Of a stretch of DNA of 25,045 bases, positions 15,640-23,252 are shown piece after piece. The notes beneath the pieces are model-generated. The model was not told the DNA's origin. It did not search any database and saw only the letters and a list, made by a program, of their open reading frames with translations. Numbering within the stretch: position 1 is the first letter of the stretch; every line of letters begins with the position of its first letter. This DNA is from JBGSIZ01 sp041742255 (GTDB lineage Bacteria; Pseudomonadota; Alphaproteobacteria; Rhodobacterales; Rhodobacteraceae), in assembly GCA_041742255.1 (NCBI GenBank), contig JBGSIZ010000227.1, positions 1 to 25,045 of the forward strand, in the 5' to 3' direction. Position numbers and translations under genes: made by a program.

Positions 15640-15669
15640 ACATGATCAAATTCTGGCCCGCCCTGTCAA
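15640..15669 (-). promoter_or_regulatory. Proposed gntR promoter with overlapping operator
   Basis: On the minus strand TTGACA (15669-15664) is followed after 16 bases by GATCAT (15647-15642). The palindrome-like ATTTGATCATGT (15651-15640) covers the -10 and matches the potF-side site at 10 of 12 positions. The -35 straddles the stop codon of the hemerythrin gene. The arrangement, operator over -10 with a 16-base spacer, is the same as at potF and suggests autoregulation. Confidence 0.5.
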
Positions 15670-16226
15670 TCAAGTCCCGCGCTGCCGAATTTCAGCAGAA
15701 CCGGCACGATCAGGTCTTCTTCGTCGGTCAGGTGCCGGTCCAGAAATCCCGCAAGCCCCAGCAACCCGGTGTGGAACCGCCCCGCTGCATTGGTGTCGTC
15801 GGTGTCCTGCAACACCGCGTTCGCCTGTTCCACGAACCGCGCCAGATGTTCGTCCAGCGCGTGGTGGTCCGCGTCCAGAATGTCAAACCCTGTGCTGATC
15901 CGCGTGTCCAGCCCTGCGAGTTTGGGGAAATAATGCGTGTCCTCGATCTGGTGATGCCCATGCAGGTTCTGGACAAATCCCGACCCCAGCCGCGACAATC
16001 GCCCCGCATAGGTGTCAAATCCGATCCGGTTATCCATGAATCCTTGGGTGTCCTTGGTCATGTCGGTCAGAAGTTTGCGAAACATCAGGTGCCGATCCAG
16101 CCAGAACCGGATCAACCCGTCAAACCCCGCATCCGCCGCCCAAAGCGGGCGCGGATAGTCTGCCAGTAGCACCCGGAGCGCATCGGGCAGCCCCGCGCGG
16201 GTTTCAAGGCGGGTCAGGTCTTGCAT
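15666..16226 (-). CDS. Hemerythrin-domain protein
   Basis: A 186-residue soluble cytoplasmic protein of the HHE/hemerythrin cation-binding family. Candidate iron ligands are visible in HGHHQIEDTHYFP (His92, Glu95), DADHHALDEHL (His122, His127) and FLDRHLTDEEDL (His165, Glu169), the spacing expected of a four-helix di-iron bundle. Such proteins bind oxygen or nitric oxide, or help with iron-sulfur repair; which applies here is unknown. The ATG at 16226 has AAAGGAA about 8 bases upstream; the longer open frame to 16469 runs into the methyltransferase gene. It is 38 bases downstream of the methyltransferase and 98 bases upstream of gntR, on the same strand. Confidence 0.85.
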   Translation of the reverse strand: MQDLTRLETRAGLPDALRVLLADYPRPLWAADAGFDGLIRFWLDRHLMFRKLLTDMTKDTQGFMDNRIGFDTYAGRLSRLGSGFVQNLHGHHQIEDTHYFPKLAGLDTRISTGFDILDADHHALDEHLARFVEQANAVLQDTDDTNAAGRFHTGLLGLAGFLDRHLTDEEDLIVPVLLKFGSAGLD

Positions 16227-16264
16227 CGGTGTATTCCTTTTGGTCGGCTGGCCGTGCGCACAAC

Positions 16265-16936
16265 CTAGGTCGGGCGATACGCAATCCAGCCCCGAAACGT
16301 CAACGCCGCATAGAAAAGCGTGATGTCCACGAAGCCCGCCGCAGTCAGCGCCGCCTCGTCCCCGGCGGGCGACAGGACCGGCAGCCGGTCTTTCATCGCG
16401 CTGATGTTTATGGCGGCCCCGTCTGTGGGTCCATCCATCCCGGCAAATCGCGCGAACCGGGTCAGCCACGTTTCCTTTTCCCCGTCCGAATTTGGGAAGC
16501 TATGGTGCGCCACGACAAGCGGTGCCCCCGGTTTTAGCCGGGAATAGAGGTCCCGCAGGGTCTGCACCCGCTCTGCCTCGGGCAAAAAATGCAGCGTCAA
16601 CAGGCAGGTTGCCCCGTCAAACGGACCCATTGGCGCAAAGTCGATCAGGCCGTCGTGAAACGCCACCCGGTCCGTGAGCGGTCCAAGCGTGGTGCGCGCC
16701 AGATCCAGCATATCCGGGGAGGGGTCCACCCCGTCGAACCGCCAGCCGGGATGCATCTGCGCAAAAGCCCGCAGTTCGATCCCGCCACCGGCCCCAAGGA
16801 CCAGAACCCGCCCCGCGTCCGGCACACGTTCGCCCAGCAAAATCCCCGCCATCCTGTGCATGTCCGACAACCCCGGCACCATCCGCGCGGTTCGCTCGAC
16901 ATAGTCGGGCTGCCCCTGAAAGCTGGGTGGTTGCAT
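16265..16936 (-). CDS. Class I SAM-dependent methyltransferase
   Basis: A 223-residue Rossmann-fold methyltransferase. The SAM-binding motif I is VLVLGAGGGIELRAFA (about residues 45-60), then the acidic motif FDGVDPSPDML, and ATCLLTLHFLPEAERVQTL as the post-motif helix; the C-terminus includes AALTAAGFVDITLFYAAL, typical of small-molecule methyltransferases. The substrate cannot be told from sequence. The ATG at 16936 was preferred, with AAGGA about 11 bases upstream; a GTG at 16963 is the alternative. It is divergent from oppA and probably shares a transcript with the hemerythrin gene. Confidence 0.83.
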   Translation of the reverse strand: MQPPSFQGQPDYVERTARMVPGLSDMHRMAGILLGERVPDAGRVLVLGAGGGIELRAFAQMHPGWRFDGVDPSPDMLDLARTTLGPLTDRVAFHDGLIDFAPMGPFDGATCLLTLHFLPEAERVQTLRDLYSRLKPGAPLVVAHHSFPNSDGEKETWLTRFARFAGMDGPTDGAAINISAMKDRLPVLSPAGDEAALTAAGFVDITLFYAALTFRGWIAYRPT

Positions 16937-17207
16937 GGCGGTCTTGTCCTTGGGATGTGGCACCGGATTGTGGGGCAGGGTTTATCATCTATCGCCGGGG
17001 CGCGCGAACCTGAAATGGGTCCCCTGCCTGCCTTGCGAAAAGTGGCCCAAGGTGGGTGTGATCCGAATTGACGCCGGGTCAGGATGCGATGGCCCCTTGC
17101 CAATTGCCGACTTTGGTCAAAGGATCGTGCAATTCCCGCCCCTGTTTTCCAGCGGCGGCTGAATCCAATGAAACGGCCCGAATGGGCCATGTCAGGGAGT
17201 ATCCAAC
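16937..17207. other. Divergent intergenic region, methyltransferase/oppA
   Basis: A 271-base non-coding gap with no recognised gene. Visible items are the TTTG-N2-CAAA element at 17111-17122 (listed separately), a weak promoter candidate for oppA (TTGCCG at 17104-17109, 18-base spacer, TGCAAT at 17128-17133) that brackets that element, and a small GGCCC-GAAT-GGGCC hairpin (17175-17188) just before the oppA ribosome site. None of the promoter assignments is strong. Confidence 0.4.
17111..17122. promoter_or_regulatory. Operator-like palindrome upstream of oppA
   Basis: CTTTGGTCAAAG: perfect 5-base arms around a 2-base centre, with TTTGGTCAAA differing from the polyamine-locus palindrome TTTGATCAAA at one position. 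It lies 86-97 bases before the oppA ATG, between the proposed -35 and -10. Whether the GntR protein binds here is a guess. Confidence 0.4.
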
Positions 17208-18842
17208 ATGAAGCGCAGAACAACCCTTTTGGCCTCGGCGGCCACCCTTTTGGTTTTGACCGGCGGCGCCGTATTCGCTGAGAGCCACGCCACCCACCCC
17301 GTCACCGGTGAAGTGCTGGCGTCCGATCAGACGTTTACCTATCAGGATATCGACGAAAGCCCGTCCATCGACCCCGGCATGGTCGAGGATGTTGCCGGCA
17401 ATGACATCGTGCGCGACCTGTGGGAAGGTCTGATGAGCCAGGATGCCGATGGGAACCTCGTGCCCGGTGTGGCCACCGGATACACCAAATCCGACGACGG
17501 CCTGACCTATACCTTTACCCTGCGCGACAATGCCAAGTGGTCCAACGGTGAACCGGTGACCGCAGGCGATTTCGTCTATGCCTGGCAGCGCGCCGCGTCG
17601 CCGGAACTGGCGTCGCCCTATTCGTGGTATCTGGAATTGATGTCGATCGCCAACGTGTCCGAAGTGATCGCGGGCGAAAAACCCAAGGAAGAATTGGGCG
17701 TGTCCGCCCCCGATGATCTGACCTTTGTCGTCACGTTGTCCCAGCCGCTGCCGTATTTTCCGCAGATGGTCACAACCGGCACGACCTTTCCTGTGCCCCA
17801 AGCCGTGGTCGAGGCGCATGGCGCCGAATGGACCAAGCCCGAGAATTTCGTGGGCAACGGGGCCTATGTCCTGACCGAATGGGTGCCGCAGGAACGCATG
17901 GTCCGCGAGCGGAACGTGAATTACTGGAACAACGAGGCCACCATCATCGACAAGGTCGTCCGTCTGGTCATCAACGACGACGCACAGGCCCTGACCCGGT
18001 TTGAAGCGGGCGAGCTGGACAAATCCAACATCCCGTCCGGCCAGTATCCCCGCCTGAAGGAAGCCTATCCGGCCGAAGCCAACAGCTTTCCTTCGCTGTG
18101 TTCGTATTACTACACGTTCAACCTGCGCGATGATGCGCCGGAATGGCAAAAGGACGTGCGGGTTCGTCAGGCGCTTAGCCTTGCGGTGGACCGTGATGTG
18201 ATCGTGACCAACGTGACCGCCGCAGGCCAGATCCCCGCCTATACCTTTACCCCCGGTGCCACGGCAGGGTTTACGGTGCCTGCGGTTCCCACGGCGTCTA
18301 TGACGCAGGACGAACGCAACGCCAAAGCCGTCGAACTGCTGACCGAGGCTGGCTACGGCGCGGATAACCCACTGACCGTGTCCATCCTTTACAACACGTC
18401 CGAGGGTCACAAATCCGTCGCACTGGCCATCAGCCAGATGTGGAAACAGACGCTGGGTGTCGAGGCCACGTTGGAAAATCAGGAATGGCAGACATTTCTT
18501 GACGCCCGCGGCAACGGCAACTTTGAACTCGCCCGTGCCGGTTGGTGTGGCGATTATAACGAAGCGTCCACGTTCCTTGACCTGATGTCGTCCGAGTCGG
18601 GCTACAACGACGCCAAGTTCGTGAACGAAGAGATCGACCAACTGATGGCCGCCGCCAAGACGATGGATGACCCCAGCGCCAACTACACCCGGGTCGAGGA
18701 AATCATCGCCGCCGAAACCCCGATCATCCCGATCTATCACTATACCAGCGTGTTCATGTTGAACGACACGGTCAAAGGCTGGCCGGTCACCAACGTCCAG
18801 CAAAACTGGTACGCCCGCAATCTGTATAAAGTCGCCGAGTAA
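17208..18842 (+). CDS. oppA: OppA, oligopeptide-binding periplasmic protein
   Basis: Periplasmic peptide-binding protein, 544-residue precursor. It has a signal peptide with an AVFA cleavage region near residue 24 and no lipobox cysteine. Family-5 binding-protein features include IVRDLWEGLMSQDADGN, LRDNAKWSNGEPVTAGDFVYAWQR split over about residues 105-130, ERNVNYWNN, and the E. coli OppA-like segments SLCSYYYTFN and RAGWCGDYNEAS. The two cysteines in those segments correspond to the OppA disulfide pair. The ATG at 17208 is preceded by CAGGGAG at 8 bases. First gene of oppABCDF; a strong stem-loop follows it. Specific peptide preferences cannot be read. Confidence 0.93.
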   Translation: MKRRTTLLASAATLLVLTGGAVFAESHATHPVTGEVLASDQTFTYQDIDESPSIDPGMVEDVAGNDIVRDLWEGLMSQDADGNLVPGVATGYTKSDDGLTYTFTLRDNAKWSNGEPVTAGDFVYAWQRAASPELASPYSWYLELMSIANVSEVIAGEKPKEELGVSAPDDLTFVVTLSQPLPYFPQMVTTGTTFPVPQAVVEAHGAEWTKPENFVGNGAYVLTEWVPQERMVRERNVNYWNNEATIIDKVVRLVINDDAQALTRFEAGELDKSNIPSGQYPRLKEAYPAEANSFPSLCSYYYTFNLRDDAPEWQKDVRVRQALSLAVDRDVIVTNVTAAGQIPAYTFTPGATAGFTVPAVPTASMTQDERNAKAVELLTEAGYGADNPLTVSILYNTSEGHKSVALAISQMWKQTLGVEATLENQEWQTFLDARGNGNFELARAGWCGDYNEASTFLDLMSSESGYNDAKFVNEEIDQLMAAAKTMDDPSANYTRVEEIIAAETPIIPIYHYTSVFMLNDTVKGWPVTNVQQNWYARNLYKVAE

Positions 18843-18861
18843 CATCGGTCTTGCAGGCAAC

Positions 18862-18889
18862 GCCGCGCCCCCTGTCCCGGGGGCGCGGC
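18862..18889 (+). terminator. Intercistronic GC-rich stem-loop between oppA and oppB
   Basis: A perfect 11-base-pair inverted repeat, GCCGCGCCCCC and GGGGGCGCGGC, around the 6-base loop TGTCCC, beginning 20 bases after the oppA stop. Only a short T run (CCGTTTGG) follows, so it looks like a partial terminator or a 3' stabiliser that keeps oppA mRNA more abundant than the downstream genes. Same placement as the potF-potG stem-loop. Confidence 0.75.
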
Positions 18890-18923
18890 CCGTTTGGGCA
18901 TTTCCGCCCAAGGACAATACATC

Positions 18924-19847
18924 ATGACCGCGTTCATCCTGCGCCGCCTCGCTGTGGCGATCCCGACCATTCTTATCCTGATCGTGCTGTCGTTCATGCT
19001 GATGTATGCGGCACCCGGCAGCCCGTTCGCAGGTGAAAAGCTGCCCCCCCCCGAGGTCATGGCGAACCTTGAGGCCAAATACGGGCTGGACCAGCCGTAT
19101 TGGAAGCAGATCACCAATTATGTCTGGGGCGTGGTCGCCCATTTCGATTTCGGGCCGTCGTTCAAATACAAGGACCGGACAGTCAACGACATCATTTCCC
19201 AAGGGTTTCCTGTCACTCTGACCTATGGCGCGTGGGCGTTTGTGTTTGCGTCCGTGATCGGCGTGGCGCTGGGCGCTGTCGCCGCGATCAAGCAGAATAC
19301 ATGGCTGGATTATCTGGCCGTCGGGTTTTCCATCGGGGCGCAGTCGTTGCCCAATTTCGTCATGGGTCCGGTTCTGGTGATCGTGTTCACCTTGTGGCTG
19401 GGATGGTTGCCCGGTGGCGGCTGGAACGGCGGGCAATGGCAATATGTCGTGTTGCCGGTGATCGCGCTCGCCACGTCCTATCTGGCGGCGATTGCCCGGA
19501 TCACCCGGTCGTCGATGATCGAGGTTCTGAATTCGAATTTCATCCGCACCGCCCGCGCCAAGGGGTTGCCGACCCACCGGATCATTCTGCGACACGCTCT
19601 GAAGCCTACGTTGTTGCCAGTGTTGTCCTATCTGGGCCCGGCGTTTGTGGGGATGATCACCGGGTCCGTTGTGATTGACCTGTATTTCTCGACCGGCGGC
19701 ATGGGTCAGTTTTTTGTGAATTCTGCGTTTAACCGGGATTATTCGGTCATGATGGGGATCACGATCCTTGTCGGCGTGTTGACCATTCTTTTCAATCTTC
19801 TGGTGGACGTGCTCTATGCATGGATCGACCCGAAGATCCGCCTGTGA
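18924..19847 (+). CDS. oppB: OppB, oligopeptide ABC transporter permease
   Basis: Inner-membrane permease of 307 residues, equal to the usual OppB length. The first helix is at residues 8-30 (AVAIPTILILIVLSFML), followed by the typical periplasmic segment with MANLEAKYGLDQPYWKQ, five further helices and the coupling loop RTARAKGLPTHRIILRHALK. The ATG at 18924 has AAGGA 9 bases upstream. The following gene begins 13 bases after the stop. Partners: OppC in the membrane, OppD/F as ATPases. Confidence 0.93.
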   Translation: MTAFILRRLAVAIPTILILIVLSFMLMYAAPGSPFAGEKLPPPEVMANLEAKYGLDQPYWKQITNYVWGVVAHFDFGPSFKYKDRTVNDIISQGFPVTLTYGAWAFVFASVIGVALGAVAAIKQNTWLDYLAVGFSIGAQSLPNFVMGPVLVIVFTLWLGWLPGGGWNGGQWQYVVLPVIALATSYLAAIARITRSSMIEVLNSNFIRTARAKGLPTHRIILRHALKPTLLPVLSYLGPAFVGMITGSVVIDLYFSTGGMGQFFVNSAFNRDYSVMMGITILVGVLTILFNLLVDVLYAWIDPKIRL

Positions 19848-19860
19848 AGGGGCGCATCCG

Positions 19861-20790
19861 ATGATGATGTTCAACAAGAAGGCCGCCGATGATCTGGGCG
19901 AGATTGCCCAACTGGCCGAGGTTCGGGGCCGGTCCCTGTGGTCGGATGCCGTGCGCCGCTATCGCCGCAATAAGGCCGCTGTGGTCGCATTGTTCGTGTT
20001 GGGGGCCATCCTGATTTTCGCGTTGTTCGGGCAGTTTGCATCGCCCCATGAACCCGATTTCATCGACTTTCTCAAACGCGGCGATATTGCGGGGCAAGGC
20101 CAACCGTCGTTCGAGACGCAGCATTATTTCGGGTTGGATAAAGAGGCCCGCGACTTGTTTGTCCGCACCGTTCAGGGCACCCGCATTTCGATCCTGATTG
20201 GCGTTGTCGGCAGTCTGGTCGCCGTTGTCGTGGGCACCCTTTATGGGGCCATCGCCGGGTATTACGGCGGCCGCGTGGACAGCGTGATGATGCGGATCGT
20301 CGATATCCTGTATTCGATCCCGTTCATGTTCGTGCTGATCCTGCTGCTGGTCATTTTTGGCCAGTCCATCACCATGTTGTTCATCGGCATCGGGATGATT
20401 TCGTGGCTGGGCATGGCCCGGATCGTGCGCGGTCAGACCATGTCCATCAAGAACAAGGAATTCGTGGAGGCTGCCATTGCCACCGGCGTATCCCCCATGC
20501 GGATCATCCTGCGCCATATCGTGCCCAACCTTTTGGGCATCGTGGTGGTTTATGCCACCTTGTTGATCCCCGAATTGATTCTGACCGAGAGTTTCATCAG
20601 CTTTCTGGGGCTGGGGATTCAGGAACCGATGACCTCGCTTGGCGCGTTGATCAATGACGGGGCCAAGGAAATGCGGTTCGGCACCCCGTGGCAGATCGCG
20701 TTTCCGTTGTTTTTCTTTCTGCTGACGCAATACGCCTTTTTCTTTGTGGGCGACGGGTTACGCGATGCGCTCGACCCAAAGGACCGTTGA
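19861..20790 (+). CDS. oppC: OppC, oligopeptide ABC transporter permease
   Basis: Inner-membrane permease, 309 residues. It has the OppC/DppC N-terminal pattern (SLWSDAVRRYRRNKAAVVALFV, one helix after a basic cytoplasmic lead), the FGLDKEARDLFVRTVQGTR periplasmic start of the second domain, and the coupling loop VEAAIATGVSPMRIILRHIVPN. The ATG at 19861 follows GAAGGGG by about 8 bases; two further ATG codons follow directly. One base separates its stop from the oppD ATG. Confidence 0.93.
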   Translation: MMMFNKKAADDLGEIAQLAEVRGRSLWSDAVRRYRRNKAAVVALFVLGAILIFALFGQFASPHEPDFIDFLKRGDIAGQGQPSFETQHYFGLDKEARDLFVRTVQGTRISILIGVVGSLVAVVVGTLYGAIAGYYGGRVDSVMMRIVDILYSIPFMFVLILLLVIFGQSITMLFIGIGMISWLGMARIVRGQTMSIKNKEFVEAAIATGVSPMRIILRHIVPNLLGIVVVYATLLIPELILTESFISFLGLGIQEPMTSLGALINDGAKEMRFGTPWQIAFPLFFFLLTQYAFFFVGDGLRDALDPKDR

Positions 20791-20791
20791 T

Positions 20792-21757
20792 ATGACCCTG
20801 CTGACCGTTGACAACCTCAAGGTAACATTCCGCACGGGCGACGGCGATGTGAACGCCGTGAATGGTGTGTCCCTGACCATCGACAAGGGCGAGACGCTCG
20901 CCATCGTGGGCGAGAGTGGGTCCGGCAAAAGCCAGACCGCCTTTGCCGCGATGGGGTTGCTGGCCAAGAACGGCAGCGCCACGGGCGAGGTTCGGTTTGA
21001 TGGCCGCGACTTGTTGCGGTTGCCCCTGCGCGAATTGAACCGCGTTCGCGCGCAGGAAATCGCGATGATCTTTCAGGACCCCATGACGTCCCTGAACCCC
21101 TATATGCGGGTCAGCGACCAGATGGCCGAGGTGTTGCGCCTGCACAAGGGCATGTCCAAGGCCGAGGCCGTGACCGAATCCGTTCGGATGCTCGATGCCG
21201 TCCGTATTCCGGATGCCCGGGCCCGTGTGTCCATGTATCCGCACGAGTTTTCGGGCGGTATGCGGCAGCGTGTCATGATCGCGATGGCCCTGTTGTGCCG
21301 TCCCCGGCTGTTGATCGCCGACGAACCCACGACCGCCCTTGATGTGACCGTGCAGGCGCAGATCATGCAGTTGCTGGGCGATATCCGCCGTGAATTTGGC
21401 ACCGCCATCATCCTCATCACCCATGATCTGGGCGTTGTGGCCGGGTTTTGTGACCGGACCCTTGTGATGTATGGTGGGCAAGTGATGGAGGAGGGGCCGA
21501 CCGATGCCCTGTTTGCCGCACCGTCCCACCCCTATACCCTTGGGTTGTTGAACGCCGTTCCCCGGCTGGATCGCGACGAAGACGTGTTGCAGACCATCGC
21601 GGGCGAGCCGCCGGATATGTCCCATTTGCCCGTGGGGTGTCCGTTCACCCCCCGCTGCACCTTTGTCACTGATATCTGTGCGGGGACCCGTCCCGAACTG
21701 GTGACCCAATCGGACCGCAGACGGGCCTGCCATGTGCCCCGTGAGGAGGTGGTATGA
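20792..21757 (+). CDS. oppD: OppD, oligopeptide ABC transporter ATPase
   Basis: ATPase subunit, 321 residues. Walker A is GESGSGKSQTAFAAMGLL, the glutamine-containing version characteristic of OppD. The rest follows E. coli OppD closely: MIFQDPMTSLNPYMRV, LHKGMSKAEA, MYPHEFSGGMRQRVMIAMAL, LLIADEPTTALDVTVQAQIM, ITHDLGVVAGFCD. The C-terminal CPFTPRCTFVTDIC region and the later Cys provide the four-cysteine motif that coordinates a [4Fe-4S] cluster in Opp/Dpp ATPases. The ATG at 20792 has AAAGGA 8 bases upstream. The stop overlaps oppF by 4 bases. Confidence 0.94.
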   Translation: MTLLTVDNLKVTFRTGDGDVNAVNGVSLTIDKGETLAIVGESGSGKSQTAFAAMGLLAKNGSATGEVRFDGRDLLRLPLRELNRVRAQEIAMIFQDPMTSLNPYMRVSDQMAEVLRLHKGMSKAEAVTESVRMLDAVRIPDARARVSMYPHEFSGGMRQRVMIAMALLCRPRLLIADEPTTALDVTVQAQIMQLLGDIRREFGTAIILITHDLGVVAGFCDRTLVMYGGQVMEEGPTDALFAAPSHPYTLGLLNAVPRLDRDEDVLQTIAGEPPDMSHLPVGCPFTPRCTFVTDICAGTRPELVTQSDRRRACHVPREEVV

Positions 21758-22764
21758 TGACCAAACCGATGCTGTCTGTCGAAAACCTGTCCGTCACGTT
21801 TGATGTCCGCACACCGGGGGCCTGGCCCTGGACGCCGCCGCGCAAGTTGCATGCGGTGGGGGGCGTGTCGTTCACGCTTGGCAAGGGGGAATGTCTGGGC
21901 GTGGTGGGCGAAAGCGGGTCCGGCAAATCGACCCTCGCCCGTGCCATTGTGGGCACCGTGCCCACATCGGGCGGCAAGATCCTGTTTGACGGTGCCGACC
22001 TTGCCGCGATGGAACCTCGCGCCCGCCGCACCCATCGCCGCGATGTCCAGATGATTTTTCAGGACCCGCTGGCCGCCCTGAACCCGCGCATGACCGTCGG
22101 CGAGATCATCGCCGAACCGCTGGTGACCCACGAACCCGGCACCCCCCGCGCGCAGGTCAAGGCCCGCGTGCGCGATCTGATGGAGCGGGTCGGCCTGTTG
22201 CCCAATCTGATCAACCGTTACCCGCATGAATTTTCGGGTGGCCAGTGCCAGCGGATCGGCATCGCCCGCGCCCTGATCCTGCGGCCCCGGTTGTTGATCT
22301 GTGATGAACCCGTGTCCGCGCTGGATGTGTCGGTGCAGGCGCAGGTGGTCAACCTGTTGGCCGAATTGCGCCGCGACATGGGGTTGTCGATGATCTTTAT
22401 CGCGCATGACCTGAGCGTGGTGAAACACATCAGCGACCGGATTGCCGTGATGTATCTGGGCCGGATCATGGAAACCGCCGCCGCCCGCGTTCTGACCACG
22501 CGGCCCGAACATCCCTATACCCAAGCGTTGATCTCTGCCGTGCCGATCCCGGACCCGGTGTTGGAGCGCGCCCGTCCCCGGCAGGTGATCGAGGGCGAGT
22601 TGCCGTCCCCCCTCAATCCGCCGTCGGGCTGTGTGTTCCGCACCCGGTGCCCCAAGGCCCAACCGGTGTGCGCCGGAGATCGCCCCATGATGGAGGATTT
22701 GGGCAGTGGCCATCTGGTGGCCTGTCCGTTCCATGCGGTCGAACCCGCGCTGGCGGTGGGGTAG
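21754..22764 (+). CDS. oppF: OppF, oligopeptide ABC transporter ATPase
   Basis: Second ATPase subunit, 336 residues. Walker A is GESGSGKSTLARAIVG, Q-loop MIFQDPLAALNPRMTVGEII, signature YPHEFSGGQCQRIGIARAL, Walker B LLICDEPVSALDVSVQAQV, switch histidine in IAHDLSVVKHISD. The C-terminal oligopeptide-transporter domain has four cysteines (SGCVFRTRCPKAQPVC and VACPF), again compatible with an iron-sulfur site. A strong GAGGAGGT ribosome site precedes ATGATG; the first ATG (21754) overlaps the oppD stop. Last gene of the operon, ending 21 bases from the convergent VOC gene. Confidence 0.94.
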   Translation: MMTKPMLSVENLSVTFDVRTPGAWPWTPPRKLHAVGGVSFTLGKGECLGVVGESGSGKSTLARAIVGTVPTSGGKILFDGADLAAMEPRARRTHRRDVQMIFQDPLAALNPRMTVGEIIAEPLVTHEPGTPRAQVKARVRDLMERVGLLPNLINRYPHEFSGGQCQRIGIARALILRPRLLICDEPVSALDVSVQAQVVNLLAELRRDMGLSMIFIAHDLSVVKHISDRIAVMYLGRIMETAAARVLTTRPEHPYTQALISAVPIPDPVLERARPRQVIEGELPSPLNPPSGCVFRTRCPKAQPVCAGDRPMMEDLGSGHLVACPFHAVEPALAVG

Positions 22765-22775
22765 GGGCCTGCCCC
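22764..22775. terminator. Small hairpin between oppF and the VOC gene
   Basis: GGGGC-CT-GCCCC begins on the last base of the oppF stop codon, in the 21-base gap between convergent genes. It is short and lacks a T run, so a terminator role is only possible. Confidence 0.25.
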
Positions 22776-22785
22776 GCGCCAGTGG

Positions 22786-23157
22786 TCAGACGTGTTGGTC
22801 AATCAGGATCTGATTGCCGTCCGGGTCTGTCACCACGATATGCCCCGGCCCGGTCCCATCCGGCGCCGTTCCCAGATCCGGTTCGATCCCGGCGTCCCGC
22901 AGGTTTTGCTGGATCGTGCGCACGCTGTCGAACTGGTCCAGCGGCGACATGTCCTGTGCCCAACCGGGGTTGAACGTCAGAAGCGTGGTGTCGAACATGC
23001 CCTGAAACAGGCCGATCGTGGCCTGCCCGTTGCGCAGGATCAGGTAATTCTGGGCGAAGTCCCCGCCGACCTGTTCAAACCCAAGCCGGGTGTAGAAATC
23101 GCAGGACGCATCAAGGTCTTTGACGGGGAGGCTGATTGAAAAGGCACCAAGTTGCAT
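22786..23157 (-). CDS. VOC-fold (glyoxalase/bleomycin-resistance type) protein
   Basis: A small 123-residue cytoplasmic protein of the vicinal-oxygen-chelate superfamily, with two beta-alpha-beta-beta-beta units: FSISLPVKDLDASCDFYTRLGF opens the first, and GPGHIVVTDPDGNQILIDQH closes the second. The classic metal-ligand histidine near the N-terminus is not evident, so catalysis is uncertain; it could be a binding or resistance protein. The ATG at 23157 follows AGGAGAG at about 4 bases, a good ribosome site. It lies 95 bases downstream of tamB, but a stem-loop between them suggests separate transcription. Confidence 0.8.
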   Translation of the reverse strand: MQLGAFSISLPVKDLDASCDFYTRLGFEQVGGDFAQNYLILRNGQATIGLFQGMFDTTLLTFNPGWAQDMSPLDQFDSVRTIQQNLRDAGIEPDLGTAPDGTGPGHIVVTDPDGNQILIDQHV

Positions 23158-23213
23158 GATCTCTCCTGTTTTTGAACTGTTTGCAGCAGTCTAGCACAGG
23201 TTTTGCGGCGTAA

Positions 23214-23231
23214 GGTGGGTCTTGACCCACC
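23214..23231. repeat. Palindromic intergenic element / terminator of tamB
   Basis: GGTGGGTC-TT-GACCCACC, a perfect 8-base-pair inverted repeat 21 bases beyond the tamB stop. Palindromes of the GGTGGG...CCCACC type are, from memory, common between genes in Rhodobacteraceae. It has no long T tract after it on either strand, so termination is possible but unproven. Confidence 0.5.
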
Positions 23232-23252
23232 CTCCCTTGGAAAATCGCGCCT

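Noticed and set aside
17068..17073. TTGACG as a -35 for oppA.
   Set aside because: No acceptable -10 at 15-19 bases downstream (GC-only sequence).
17175..17188. GGCCC-GAAT-GGGCC hairpin before the oppA ribosome site as a riboswitch or attenuator.
   Set aside because: Only five pairs, no aptamer-like context and no terminator; it is mentioned only as a small structure.
17079..19877. A 932-codon open frame on the minus strand opposite oppA-oppB.
   Set aside because: It is antisense to well-recognised genes, rich in His, Arg, Gln and Gly as GC-rich shadow frames are, and matches no family I know.
20647..20654. TTGATCAA inside oppC, resembling the operator core.
   Set aside because: It is within coding sequence, its flanks (G and T) break the TTTGATCAAA pattern, and it is far from any promoter.
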